Positions 8,047 to 17,570 are shown, numbered from the stretch's first letter. The stretch is DNA of 64,000 nt from Clostridium beijerinckii HUN142 (GCF_000621745.1 NZ_KK211338.1:58339-122338), one strand, 5' to 3'. Numbers and translations are program-made. Notes: generated by a model from the sequence alone, not told the origin.

Positions 8047-8088
8047 GTAACCATCGTTACAGATTTAAATAGAGTATTTTAGTAATAT
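8047..8088 (+). promoter_or_regulatory. Distal GTAAC-N4-GTTAC site before hcp
   Basis: GTAACCATCGTTAC (8047-8060) is a perfect inverted repeat of GTAAC. A -10-like TAATAT (8083-8088) is centred 32 bases downstream. The same motif recurs 96 bases later, which argues for a specific regulator of hcp such as an HcpR-type Crp/Fnr protein (inference). Confidence 0.6.
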
Positions 8089-8142
8089 ATAACCGTAGCA
8101 CAGAGCTAATACAGAAATTTAAAAAATATTAATTTTGTTTTA

Positions 8143-8184
8143 GTAACGTATGTTACAGAAATGATATTGGCAATGTAGTAAACT
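8143..8184 (+). promoter_or_regulatory. Proximal GTAAC-N4-GTTAC site before hcp
   Basis: GTAACGTATGTTAC (8143-8156) is the second copy of the motif. A weak -10 candidate, TAAACT (8179-8184), lies at the same 32-base spacing. Two promoters with identical activator geometry are therefore possible. Confidence 0.55.
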
Positions 8185-8268
8185 CTAAATTGTCAAAGTT
8201 AAGAGAAATTAACAAGAAATTATTAATTATTTATATAAAAAGAAAAATAGGAAATAGGAGGACATAAT

Positions 8269-9972
8269 ATGTCAATGTTTTGTTATCAATGTCAAGAAAC
8301 AGCAGGATGTAAAGGCTGTACTAAAGTAGGGATATGCGGTAAGGATGAGTATGTAGCAAAAGCTCAAGACTTATTAATATATGTAACTAAAGGATTAGCT
8401 ATAGTAAGTAACGAAGGAAGAAAAGTTGGAGTTACTGAAGCTAAAGTTGATAAATATATAACAGAAAACTTATTTACAACAATTACAAATGCAAACTTCG
8501 ATAGAGATTCTATTTTAGATAGAGTGAAAGAAACTTTAAAAATAAGAGAAGAATTAAAAGCTAAAGTAATTAAAGCTGGTGGAGTTGTTGGTGAAGTAAA
8601 AGTAACTGGTGGTTTTTTCAAAAAAGTATTTGGAATGCAAACTACTGAAATGATTATGCCAGAAGCTGCTACTTGGACTGCTGACAATACAATAGAATTT
8701 GATGCAAAAGCAGAAAAGGTTGGAGTTCTTTCAACTGAAAATGAAGATATCAGAAGCTTAAGAGAACTTATAACTTATGGATTAAAAGGATTATCTGCTT
8801 ACATGAAGCATGCTATGAACTTAAAATACAACAATGAAGAAGTTCACGCATTTATGGCAAAAGCATTAGCAGCTACAATTGATGATAGTTTAACAGTTGA
8901 TGATTATGTAGGACTAGCACTTGAAGCAGGCAAATTTGGTGTAGACGGTATGGCATTACTTGATAAAGCTAATACTGAAAGCTATGGACATCCAGAAATA
9001 ACAACTGTAGATATCGGAGTTAGAAATAATCCTGGAATCTTAATTTCAGGACATGATTTAAGAGATTTAGAAATGTTACTTGAGCAAACAGAAGGAACTG
9101 GAGTAGATGTCTATACTCACGGAGAAATGCTTGCTGGACAATACTATCCAAAATTTAAGAAATATAGTCACTTCGCAGGAAATTATGGTAATGCTTGGTG
9201 GAAACAAAAAGAAGAATTTGAAAAGTTTAATGGAGTAATCCTTATGACTACTAACTGTATAGTTATTCCAAAGGATTCTTATAAGAATAGATTATTTACA
9301 ACTGGTGCAACAGGAATGCCTGGATGTGCTCATATAGAAGCTAAGGCTGATGGAACAAAGGATTTTTCTAAAGTAATAGAAATGGCTAAGAAATGTAAAG
9401 CTCCTACAGAAATAGAAAAAGGACAAATTGTTGGTGGATTTGCTCATAACCAAGTTTTAGCACTTGCTGATAAAGTTGTAGATGCTGTTAAAACTGGAGC
9501 TATAAAGAGATTCTTTGTAATGGCTGGTTGCGATGGAAGAGCTAAATCAAGAAATTACTACACAGAATTTGCAGAAAAGTTACCAAAGGACACAGTTATA
9601 TTAACTGCAGGTTGTGCAAAATATAAATACAACAAATTAAACTTAGGTGATATTGGAGGAATTCCAAGAGTATTAGATGCAGGACAATGTAATGATTCAT
9701 ATTCATTAGTTGTTATAGCACTTAAACTTCAAGAAGTATTTGGATTAAAGAGTGTAAATGAATTACCTATTTCATATAACATAGCTTGGTATGAACAAAA
9801 AGCTGTAATAGTATTATTATCATTATTACACTTAGGTGTTAAGAACATTCACTTAGGGCCAACACTTCCAGCTTTCCTTTCACCAAATGTTGCTAAGGTA
9901 TTAGTAGATAACTTTGGAATTGGTGGAATCACTAATGTAGAAGATGATATGAAGATGTTTATGGAAGCTTAA
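8269..9972 (+). CDS. hcp: Hybrid cluster protein (hydroxylamine/NO reductase)
   Basis: This 567-residue protein carries the N-terminal cluster motif C5-x2-C8-x8-C17-x5-C23 (MFCYQCQETAGCKGC) and the later conserved GHDLRD, THGEMLAGQYYP, TTGATGMPGC, AGCDGR, TAGCAKY and DAGQCND blocks that hold the hybrid Fe-S-O cluster. It reduces NO and hydroxylamine in the anaerobic cytoplasm; the purified enzyme was first assayed as a hydroxylamine reductase. ATG 8269 follows AGGAGG. Two GTAAC palindromes upstream and a Crp/Fnr regulator downstream suggest induction by nitrosative stress. No hcr reductase gene is adjacent, so another electron donor is needed. Confidence 0.96.
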   Translation: MSMFCYQCQETAGCKGCTKVGICGKDEYVAKAQDLLIYVTKGLAIVSNEGRKVGVTEAKVDKYITENLFTTITNANFDRDSILDRVKETLKIREELKAKVIKAGGVVGEVKVTGGFFKKVFGMQTTEMIMPEAATWTADNTIEFDAKAEKVGVLSTENEDIRSLRELITYGLKGLSAYMKHAMNLKYNNEEVHAFMAKALAATIDDSLTVDDYVGLALEAGKFGVDGMALLDKANTESYGHPEITTVDIGVRNNPGILISGHDLRDLEMLLEQTEGTGVDVYTHGEMLAGQYYPKFKKYSHFAGNYGNAWWKQKEEFEKFNGVILMTTNCIVIPKDSYKNRLFTTGATGMPGCAHIEAKADGTKDFSKVIEMAKKCKAPTEIEKGQIVGGFAHNQVLALADKVVDAVKTGAIKRFFVMAGCDGRAKSRNYYTEFAEKLPKDTVILTAGCAKYKYNKLNLGDIGGIPRVLDAGQCNDSYSLVVIALKLQEVFGLKSVNELPISYNIAWYEQKAVIVLLSLLHLGVKNIHLGPTLPAFLSPNVAKVLVDNFGIGGITNVEDDMKMFMEA

Positions 9973-10064
9973 AAATAATATATTAATTAAATAACAAATA
10001 AAATAAATTCAAGCAAATAAAGAAACACCCTATTTAATAATCTACAATATTATTTAAAATATAG

Positions 10065-10100
10065 AATCCTAGCGGCAAAATTGCAGCTAGGATTTATTTT
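10065..10100 (+). terminator. hcp terminator
   Basis: AATCCTAGC (10065-10073) pairs with GCTAGGATT (10086-10094), followed by TATTTT. Confidence 0.75.
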
Positions 10101-10523
10101 AAATAAAATACTTTTTTAAAGTTCATTCTAACTTTTAAGATCTTTTTTAGAAACAATGTAGATATTTAGTAATTAATTTTCAGCAATAGGGAAAAGTTAA
10201 AATATAAATATATATTCCTATATTTATATATTAATAGGTTTACATAAAAATATGAAAATATATTAAAATAAAAATAGTTTTAAATATTCCTATTTATATA
10301 TTTTACTATATAAATAGGAAAATATATAAATATTTATAGGAAACATCAGGGTTTAGAGATTAGAGAGGGCTAAATAATAGAGTGAATGAATATTCTGATG
10401 GAATTAGAAAAAAACATCAGAAAAAATAATATACAGTGAGAAAAAAATATTAGTAAAATTATTTTTAATCAAGAATGAGTTTTTAATTTTGTTTTGAAAC
10501 TATCTTATAGAGGAGAATAGGTT
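10101..10523. other. Very AT-rich spacer with inverted repeats
   Basis: No gene is seen in this spacer upstream of the Crp/Fnr gene. TTCCTATTTATATA (10287-10300) is mirrored perfectly at 10307-10320, and a related TTCCTATATTTATATA lies near 10214. A smaller inverted repeat, TTCTGATG (10393-10400) with CATCAGAA (10415-10422), follows. These could be protein sites controlling the regulator or a bent-DNA segment. Confidence 0.5.
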
Positions 10524-11237
10524 ATGAATAGTCATTGTGGAAATTGTTGCAATAATTGTAGAGGGCAGTTTTGTGCAAGTAAAGTGCCAATTTTTGAGAA
10601 TTTGAATAATGAAGAATTGTTAAGGATCGTGAAGAAAATTAATCACAAGGAATATCATAAAGGCGATATTATTTTTACAGAAGGCAGCATAGCAAATACA
10701 CTTTATTTTATAAATGAAGGTAAAATAAAATTATATAAATATACAAAGGATGGTAAGGAGCAAATACTACATATACTTTCAGAAGGGGATTTTTTTGGGG
10801 AATTAGAACTTATAAAACCTTCAAAATATGGATTTAATTCTAAAGCTATAGTTGGTGCAAAGATATGTACTCTCACTAAGGATGAAATGAGAGATATAAT
10901 TATGGGGAATCCTGAAATTGGAATAAAGGTATTAGAAGCGGTTGGGGAAAGACTGTCAAAAGTAGAAAATCTTGTTCAAAATTTAGCAACTAATGACGTC
11001 GATTCGAGAATGGCTTATTTAATAACTGATTTAATAGAAAAGTATGGAGAAAATGTAGGTGGAAATATTTCTATTAAATTACCTTTATCAAGAGAGGAGA
11101 TAGCTAATTATATTGGTGTAACTAGAGAGACTATAAGTAGAAAATTGAAAAAATTTGAGGATGAGAATCTGATAAAGATAGCAGGAACGAAAAATATAAT
11201 AGTTTTAGATGAAGAAGGGTTAAAGGAATACATTTAA
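10524..11237 (+). CDS. Crp/Fnr-family regulator with Cys-rich N-terminus
   Basis: This 237-residue protein has cysteines at 5, 8, 9, 12 and 17, a cyclic-nucleotide-type beta-barrel (about 25-140), and a C-terminal winged helix with VTRETISRKLKKF as recognition helix. The R-E-x-x-S-R pattern combines the CRP (R, E, R) and FNR (E, S, R) contact residues and suits TGTGA/TTGAT half sites like those at 5892 and 7031. The N-terminal cysteines could hold an Fe-S cluster that senses O2 or NO, as in FNR. AGAGGAG precedes the ATG. Its location beside hcp suggests HcpR- or Fnr-like control of this block; which of the two box types it binds is not certain. Confidence 0.82.
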   Translation: MNSHCGNCCNNCRGQFCASKVPIFENLNNEELLRIVKKINHKEYHKGDIIFTEGSIANTLYFINEGKIKLYKYTKDGKEQILHILSEGDFFGELELIKPSKYGFNSKAIVGAKICTLTKDEMRDIIMGNPEIGIKVLEAVGERLSKVENLVQNLATNDVDSRMAYLITDLIEKYGENVGGNISIKLPLSREEIANYIGVTRETISRKLKKFEDENLIKIAGTKNIIVLDEEGLKEYI

Positions 11238-11238
11238 G

Positions 11239-11282
11239 TTAAAAGTTCATTATTACATTGTTTTCTAATAATGAACTTTTAA
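11239..11282. terminator. Terminator after the Crp/Fnr gene
   Basis: A 17-base perfect stem (11239-11255 with 11266-11282, TTAAAAGTTCATTATTA) gives a T-run in both directions. Confidence 0.8.
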
Positions 11283-11371
11283 TATTTAAAATAATTTCGA
11301 TAGATTAAATATTTTTAAGCATTAGGTAAATGGATCGTATCATAAAATATTCTTTAAACATTCATAAAGAC

Positions 11372-11413
11372 AAAAAACCATAGATAAACCTATCATAAAA
11401 CAAGTTTATCTAT
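11372..11413 (-). terminator. Reverse-strand terminator without an assigned gene
   Basis: GTTTATCTAT/ATAGATAAAC arms (11404-11413 and 11380-11389) are followed on the reverse strand by GGTTTTTTG. This looks like the end of a reverse transcript, yet no convincing reverse gene lies between here and 11812. Confidence 0.55.
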
Positions 11414-11812
11414 AGTCCTTAAATAAAGAGAATAGCAATCAAACCTTATTGCAACAAACCAAACTAACACAATTGCAATTTTCGCGTAACCCTACAATAA
11501 CCAATCAATTATAGAAAACTCTAATTATAGGATTGCATCTTTATTTCTCAAGTTAAGTCTTTTGACCCTATATTGAGAGTATATATTCATTTTTGAATAC
11601 ATTTTAATGCTTAACTGCTAATTTCTTTATAATCTTAATATGTCCTTAATTATGTAGTTAATACTATGAAGTTAATAGGTATATTGGAAATTTGTCTTAA
11701 TAAAGTTATGAGATGGAACGTTGTTTTTTACACATAAAATTCATAAGTTTATGTTAATTTATTAAGTATATGATAATGTAATATTAGCGAGAAATTATAT
11801 GGGGTGAAAATT
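11414..11812. other. Intergenic region, possible reverse-strand small RNA
   Basis: About 400 bases without a supported gene lie between the reverse-strand terminator and the response regulator. Reverse-strand frames are short (about 20 codons) and lack a clear ribosome binding site. A non-coding transcript ending at 11372 is possible. Confidence 0.35.
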
Positions 11813-12496
11813 ATGTATAATATTTTAGTAATTGAAGATGAAAAAAGTGTATCAGAAGTTTTGAAGGCATATTTGGAAAGAGAAGGATATGGAGTTTATT
11901 GTACTGAAGGTGGTTTGGAAGGAATAGAGATATTTAGAAAGGAAAAGATTGATCTTGTAGTATTAGATTTAATGTTACCAGACATTGATGGAGAAGAAGT
12001 CTGTAAGGTTCTCAGAAGAATCTCAGATGTATATATTTTTATGCTGACAGCTAAAAGTACTCTAAGTGATAAAATCGAAGGATTAAATATTGGTGCTGAT
12101 GAGTATTTAACTAAGCCTTTAAGTCCGAGAGAACTTACTGCACGTGTAAATGCACTATTTAGGAGAATTGGAGTAGGTAACGATAATGTCATTCATTTTG
12201 ATAATGATAAGTTAATAATAAATAGTGATAAGAGATTAGTTAAACTAAATGGAGAAGAGGTGAGTTTAACTCCAAACGAGTTCGATATATTATATGTTCT
12301 AGCTTCAAATAGTGGAAAGATATTTACAAGAGAATCAATAATAGAGCGGGTTTTTGGTATTGATTTTGATGGTTCAGATAGAATTGTGGACGTTCATATT
12401 AAAAATTTGCGTAAAAAAATTGAAGAAGATACTAGGGCGCCGAGATATATAATTACTGTTACAAAAGTTGGATATAAGTTTGGAGAAAAATTATGA
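11813..12496 (+). CDS. OmpR-family response regulator
   Basis: This 227-residue regulator has a receiver domain (1-115) with the acidic pair in VIEDEK, phospho-acceptor Asp in VVLDLMLPDIDG, Thr in MLTAKS and Lys in LTKPLSPREL. A winged-helix DNA-binding domain follows (about 130-225, LTPNEFDILYVLA, VDVHIKNLRKKI). I place the start at ATG 11813, with GGGGTG 6 bases upstream; the frame also offers GTG 11804, which lies inside that ribosome binding site. It overlaps the histidine kinase gene by four bases. The nearest likely target is the HMA-TauE/SafE-cupredoxin gene downstream, suggesting metal or redox sensing (inference). Confidence 0.92.
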   Translation: MYNILVIEDEKSVSEVLKAYLEREGYGVYCTEGGLEGIEIFRKEKIDLVVLDLMLPDIDGEEVCKVLRRISDVYIFMLTAKSTLSDKIEGLNIGADEYLTKPLSPRELTARVNALFRRIGVGNDNVIHFDNDKLIINSDKRLVKLNGEEVSLTPNEFDILYVLASNSGKIFTRESIIERVFGIDFDGSDRIVDVHIKNLRKKIEEDTRAPRYIITVTKVGYKFGEKL

Positions 12497-13875
12497 AGCA
12501 AAGTATAAGAGGAAGGTTAAGTTTGATAATAATATTTTGTGCCGTTGTTGCAGTTCTTTTATCTGCTTTAATAGTAAATATAACAATAACTAATACTTTT
12601 AATAAATATATGGAAGATATACAAACTAAGAGAAATACACGATTAGTAGAATATTTTGAGCAAGTTTATAAAAGTGATGGCGGTTGGAATTCAACTTCAG
12701 GAGAAGAAATGAAACATGAAGCATATATGAGTAATTACTGTTTAACACTTTTAGATGAAAATAGAAAAGTTGTTTGGGAAATGGATCATAATGATATAAA
12801 GTATAAGAATCATATTATGCTAAATGGTAATGAGGAGACAGGGGTTTATACTAGTACCAGCTTTGATATAAATGTAAATGGAAAAACAGTAGGATATATT
12901 TTAGTAGGCCAGTATTCTCCAGTGTTGCTTTCTCAGGAAGATATAAGTTTTAAAGCACAAGTTAATAAAAGTATTATGTTTAGTGGTATATTAACATTGA
13001 TAATAGTATCTGGAATAAGTTTGATTTTATCAAGGCAATTTTCTGAACCTATAAAAGAAGTTTCGAAAACTTCTGTAAGTCTTTCAAAAGGAAGCTATGA
13101 ATCAAGATCAAATATAAAAAGCAATATTGAGGAAATAAGAAGTTTAACAGAAAGTATAAATTCACTGGGAATCAAGTTGAATAGCCAAGATTTACTTCGA
13201 AAGCGCCTAGTTTCAGATATATCTCATGAAATAAGAACCCCTTTAAATGTGCTTCAAAATAATTTAGAAGCAATGATAGATGGAATTATACCCGTAACAC
13301 CTAATAAACTAAATAGTTTGAATGATGAGGTAATAAGGTTTGGCAAACTTCTAAATAATCTAAATTCGCTGAAACAAATAGAATCAGATGAAATAGCGCT
13401 TAGACTTGGATTAGTTAATATAGGAGATCTTCTTTCATCTGTAATTAGTGATTTTTATATTGCAGCTGATGAGAAGGACATAAAATTGATTATGAATAAA
13501 GAAGAAGGAAAGAATTTTGTGGTACTGGGAGATTATGATAAATTAAAACAAGTATTTATAAATCTTATATCCAATGGAATTAAATTTACTAATAATAACG
13601 GAACTGTATGGATTAATCTTAGCAGTAATATGAATCAGGTGATTGTTGAAATTAAAGATAATGGTATTGGCATTATGAAGGAAGATTTACCTTTTATATT
13701 TGAGAGAATGTATCGTGGTGATAGAAGTAGACAAAGAATAGAGGGAAGTGGAATTGGTCTTACCCTTGCAAAAAAAATACTAATGATGCATTCTGGAACT
13801 ATTGATGTGGAAAGTAAAGAAAATAAAGGGACAAAATTTACAGTATGCATAAATAAAAATAGCGAAATTACATAA
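12493..13875 (+). CDS. Sensor histidine kinase
   Basis: This 460-residue membrane kinase has a first transmembrane helix at about 8-30, an extracytoplasmic sensor of roughly 130 residues, a second helix near 155-180, HAMP, the H-box SDISHEIRTPLN, and an ATPase domain with NGIKFTNNNG, DNGIGI and the G2 box GSGIGLTLAKKI. It phosphorylates the response regulator whose gene overlaps it. The external sensor domain has no motif I recognise. The ATGA overlap implies translational coupling. A strong terminator follows at 13986. Confidence 0.92.
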   Translation: MKQSIRGRLSLIIIFCAVVAVLLSALIVNITITNTFNKYMEDIQTKRNTRLVEYFEQVYKSDGGWNSTSGEEMKHEAYMSNYCLTLLDENRKVVWEMDHNDIKYKNHIMLNGNEETGVYTSTSFDINVNGKTVGYILVGQYSPVLLSQEDISFKAQVNKSIMFSGILTLIIVSGISLILSRQFSEPIKEVSKTSVSLSKGSYESRSNIKSNIEEIRSLTESINSLGIKLNSQDLLRKRLVSDISHEIRTPLNVLQNNLEAMIDGIIPVTPNKLNSLNDEVIRFGKLLNNLNSLKQIESDEIALRLGLVNIGDLLSSVISDFYIAADEKDIKLIMNKEEGKNFVVLGDYDKLKQVFINLISNGIKFTNNNGTVWINLSSNMNQVIVEIKDNGIGIMKEDLPFIFERMYRGDRSRQRIEGSGIGLTLAKKILMMHSGTIDVESKENKGTKFTVCINKNSEIT

Positions 13876-13985
13876 TGAATTAAAGAAATATAAAATTACT
13901 AAGTAATAAATTTGTATTTAGAATTCTAGCAAGCTAAGTGATTAATTAGAACTATAACATGTGAAAAATATATGTTTATAAAAGT

Positions 13986-14012
13986 GCACAGAAAGATTTC
14001 TGTGCTTTTTTT
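13986..14012 (+). terminator. Terminator of the two-component operon
   Basis: GCACAGAA (13986-13993) pairs with TTCTGTGC (13998-14005), followed by seven T residues. Confidence 0.88.
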
Positions 14013-14124
14013 ATATCCTCATAAAATCTTCATAACTTTATATTATAATCTATATATATAATTTGAGTTATGATTTTAAATGCATCACTGTTTATAACAA
14101 GCAGTGACTTATTAGGAGGAGATT

Positions 14125-15945
14125 ATGAGTATTAAGAGGGAGAATATTAAAGTTTATGATATGACCTGTACATCTTGCGAAAATAGAGTGGAAAGAGCTT
14201 TAATGAAGATTGATGGAGTTTTAAATGCCATGGCTAGCTATAGTGCACAGCAGGTAACAGTTGAATATGATAGCAAGCTTTGCAGTATGGAACAACTAAA
14301 AGAAGCTATTAACAAAGCCGGTTATAGTACAAAAAATTCGGTTAGCTTAAAATTTGCAGGTCTTTTAATTATAGCAGCAGCAGTCTTGCTTCTTGGCAAT
14401 TCAACATCAGGATTTGATATGAGTGCTAAGTTAAATAATGCGTCTTATGTAGTGCTATTTATTGTTGGAATACTTACATCTATACATTGTGTTGGCATGT
14501 GTGGTGGAATAATGCTTACACAAAGTTTATCTAAAAATAGTATTATAAATGAAAAAGAGAATAAATTTAAAGCTTTAAAGCCTTCAATTTTATATAATGC
14601 TGGAAGAGTAACCTCATATACAATTGTAGGCGGTATTGTAGGTGCATTAGGCTCTGTTTTATCATTATCACTTAATGTAAAAGCTGGATTGCAAATATTT
14701 GCAGGATTATTTATGGTAATAATGGGATTAAATATGACAGGTTTTTCTCTGCTTAGAAAACTTAATATTAAGTTGCCATGGTCCTCTTGCAAAATTAAAA
14801 ATAAACCTAAGGCGCCGTTTTTAGTTGGGATGCTAAATGGGTTAATGCCATGCGGTCCACTTCAGACAATGCAGCTTTATGCATTAGGTACTGGTAGTGC
14901 CATAAATGGAGCAATAGCAATGTTTTTATTTTCTTTAGGGACAGTTCCTTTAATGCTTATATTTGGTGCTGCATCAGGTTTGTTAAGCAAGGGATATACG
15001 AAACAACTTTTGAAATTTAGTGGGATTTTAGTGGTAGTACTTGGATTGATAATGGGTAATAGGGGATTAGCTCTTGCTGGAGTTGGAATTCCAAATGCTA
15101 GTACGCTGGCGCAAAATCTTTCTGGAGATGGAGCTCAAGCCGCGCAAGCCAATATAGGTAAGGCTACGATAGAAAATGGAGTTCAGGTAATTAGAATGAC
15201 AGCAGATAATAATGGATATACTCCTAATGCATTTTACGTACAAAAAGATATGCCTGTTAAGTGGATAATTACAGGAAATCAAATAAATTCTTGTAATAAT
15301 GCAGTGGTAGTGCCATCTCTTAACATCCAAAAAACATTAAAATCCGGAGAAAATGTTATAGAATTTACACCTAAAGATGGGGATATAAACTTTAGCTGTT
15401 GGATGGGAATGATAAGAGGGATAATTAAAGTTACAGATAATCTTGATTCAGTTGATACATCAAAAGCAGATTCATCAATTCCGGCTCCTAGTAGTGGAAT
15501 GAGCTGTTGTACAGGAACTTCAGCAAGTAACACCCCTCAAACTCCGAGTATATATGGTAATGACTTAAGCAAAGTTTCTACTGATAGGTTAATTAAAAAA
15601 GCTAATATTTCAGGAGACACTCAAAATCTAAGTATAAAGGGAACTGGTTATGAATTCGAACCACTTGTAGCAGTTCTGCAAAAAGGCATAAAGACTAAGC
15701 TTTCTGTAGATCTTAATTCCTTTGATAAGGCTGATGGAGTTTTCATAATATATAATGCAGATAGTGGAGATGAAGTGACTACTTTTACAGGTAGAAAAGA
15801 TATAGTAAATGTGGAATTTAATATAGACAAGAGTGGAACATATCTAATTGTTAAAGATAATGTAGTTGCAATGGGAATAGAAGTTACAGATTCATTAAAA
15901 ACTGTAAATTTAGACGAGGTTCGTAAGAAACTTATAAATGAATAA
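14125..15945 (+). CDS. HMA - TauE/SafE - cupredoxin fusion membrane protein
   Basis: This 606-residue protein joins an HMA metal-binding domain (residues 5-70, metal pair C15/C18 in MTCTSC), a TauE/SafE membrane domain with about six helices (about 75-325, conserved HCVGMCGG and GLMPCGPLQTMQ), and an outside cupredoxin-like domain (about 345-440, NSCNNAVVVPSLNI and FSCWMGMIRG). A Ser/Thr/Cys linker and a further beta-rich C-terminal domain follow. Related fusions in Gram-positives are thought to move copper or thiol equivalents across the membrane. Signature cysteines are present, and the usual cupredoxin His is replaced by Cys/Met. GGAGGAG precedes the ATG. The upstream two-component system probably controls it. 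Confidence 0.85.
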   Translation: MSIKRENIKVYDMTCTSCENRVERALMKIDGVLNAMASYSAQQVTVEYDSKLCSMEQLKEAINKAGYSTKNSVSLKFAGLLIIAAAVLLLGNSTSGFDMSAKLNNASYVVLFIVGILTSIHCVGMCGGIMLTQSLSKNSIINEKENKFKALKPSILYNAGRVTSYTIVGGIVGALGSVLSLSLNVKAGLQIFAGLFMVIMGLNMTGFSLLRKLNIKLPWSSCKIKNKPKAPFLVGMLNGLMPCGPLQTMQLYALGTGSAINGAIAMFLFSLGTVPLMLIFGAASGLLSKGYTKQLLKFSGILVVVLGLIMGNRGLALAGVGIPNASTLAQNLSGDGAQAAQANIGKATIENGVQVIRMTADNNGYTPNAFYVQKDMPVKWIITGNQINSCNNAVVVPSLNIQKTLKSGENVIEFTPKDGDINFSCWMGMIRGIIKVTDNLDSVDTSKADSSIPAPSSGMSCCTGTSASNTPQTPSIYGNDLSKVSTDRLIKKANISGDTQNLSIKGTGYEFEPLVAVLQKGIKTKLSVDLNSFDKADGVFIIYNADSGDEVTTFTGRKDIVNVEFNIDKSGTYLIVKDNVVAMGIEVTDSLKTVNLDEVRKKLINE

Positions 15946-15961
15946 AGAATAAATGAGAATT

Positions 15962-16002
15962 AAGGCTGGTATATAGCAAATTAATATATATCAGTCTTTT
16001 TT
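15962..16002 (+). terminator. Terminator after the HMA-TauE gene
   Basis: AAGGCTGGTATATA (15962-15975) pairs with 15985-15998 with wobbles; a T-run follows to 16002. Confidence 0.7.
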
Positions 16003-16192
16003 CGTTTAGTTAAGACATGTATTAAAGATATTCATTATAATCAGATAATATAATAAAAAATAAAGAATTTCACAAAATCGACACAATTATAATGTATTAT
16101 TATTTAACAATTAGATAAATGAAGTTTATAAAAGGTATTATTGTTCATAATTAAAGATATTAGTAAGTAACTATGATTTAAGGAGGTTTTTT

Positions 16193-17449
16193 ATGAGAAG
16201 TAAGTTAGCTAAATTTATAATAATTGCAGCTTCAATATTTGCATTAGTTTCTATTTCGGGTTATTCACCTAGAAGTAATAGCATTAATAGTAGGAGTAAT
16301 AGTGTAAGTAATTTTGTGAAATCACTAAGAAGTGCTGATTTAAATAACCTTCTGAGTAGCGTGAAAGATATAATAAGTGTTGATAAAAATAATAATAAAT
16401 ATAACTTAGTGTCACCAAGAGATCTAGAACAATACATTTTGGCTGAGATTGGTAATGTAAAAGGGGTTGAAATAATCAATGAGCCTAAAATTATAAAAAT
16501 AATAAAACCAATACAGAAGACACCGGTAAAAAATGATTTTAAGTTAGGAGAAATAAGTGAAAATACTAATAAAGATGTAAATGACCCCGGATATAAGTAT
16601 GAGTGGGATATAAGTTATACAGAGGCAGATAAAGCATGGCCTCTAATAAAACAAAAGAGAGAAATTAAAGTAGCGGTTTTAGATACAGGAGTAGATTACA
16701 CTCATCCAGATTTAAAAAATAGAGTATTAAAGAGCAAGGGATATAATTTTGTAGATAATAATTCTGATACGATGGATGACAATGGTCATGGTACTCATGT
16801 ATCAGGAATAATAGCTGCAAATACTAATGACAATATTGGTATAGCGGGAATTGACGGAACATTAGATGTAAAAATAATTCCGGTAAAAGTATTAGATAGC
16901 AATGGGGAAGGTGAGGTAAATGACATAGTTAAGGGCATTAAGTATGCTGCGGATAACGGAGCTGATATAATTAATTTGAGTTTTGGAGCTAATGAGAAGA
17001 GTAAATCAATTGCAGAGGCAATAAGCTATGCTAAGAGTAAGGGAACATTTGTCGTAGCTGCGGCTGGTAATGATAATGAAGATAGTGATAATATCAGTCC
17101 GGCTGGAGATGGCGCTTTTACAGTAGCCGCAATGAGTTATAATTATAAAAAGGCCTCGTTTTCTGATTATGGTAATTGTATAAAAGTTTCAGCGCCAGGA
17201 GTAGAAATATTAAGCACAGTTCCAGGTGGCTACGAAGCATGGGATGGAACAAGTATGGCAGCACCAGTAGTAACAGGAATAGCAGCTATGGTTAAAGCAG
17301 AGGATCCAAATTTATCTCCAAGTCAGATTGAAGATGTTTTAGATAGTACTGCTAAGGATATTATGTCCAAAGGTAAGGATAAGCAATCAGGATATGGACT
17401 TATAGATGCTTATAATGCTATCAAAAAAGTGAAACAATTAGAAAAGTAA
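16193..17449 (+). CDS. Secreted subtilisin-like serine protease (S8)
   Basis: This 418-residue protein has an N-terminal hydrophobic signal segment (about 6-25), a propeptide region to about 135, and a subtilisin catalytic domain with all active-site blocks: Asp in VLDTGVDYTHPDL, His in NGHGTHVSG, oxyanion Asn in AAAGND and Ser in GTSMAAP. It would be exported and activate itself by removing its propeptide. AAGGAGG lies 6 bases before the ATG. It sits between the HMA-TauE protein and a small membrane protein, and no operon link is clear. It is distinct from the two Csp-type subtilases further downstream. Confidence 0.93.
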   Translation: MRSKLAKFIIIAASIFALVSISGYSPRSNSINSRSNSVSNFVKSLRSADLNNLLSSVKDIISVDKNNNKYNLVSPRDLEQYILAEIGNVKGVEIINEPKIIKIIKPIQKTPVKNDFKLGEISENTNKDVNDPGYKYEWDISYTEADKAWPLIKQKREIKVAVLDTGVDYTHPDLKNRVLKSKGYNFVDNNSDTMDDNGHGTHVSGIIAANTNDNIGIAGIDGTLDVKIIPVKVLDSNGEGEVNDIVKGIKYAADNGADIINLSFGANEKSKSIAEAISYAKSKGTFVVAAAGNDNEDSDNISPAGDGAFTVAAMSYNYKKASFSDYGNCIKVSAPGVEILSTVPGGYEAWDGTSMAAPVVTGIAAMVKAEDPNLSPSQIEDVLDSTAKDIMSKGKDKQSGYGLIDAYNAIKKVKQLEK

Positions 17450-17452
17450 TAT

Positions 17453-17479
17453 AGATGAAGTTGATTTTTAGCTTCATCT
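17453..17479 (+). terminator. Weak hairpin after the protease gene
   Basis: AGATGAAG (17453-17460) pairs with CTTCATCT (17472-17479); there is no good T-tract. Confidence 0.4.
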
Positions 17480-17570
17480 TCATTAAATCTTCATAATATT
17501 TGTTTAAGATAGGTGTATGATTAATAGATTTTAAGACTATACTTAATTAAAATATTAGGAGGAATTTAAT

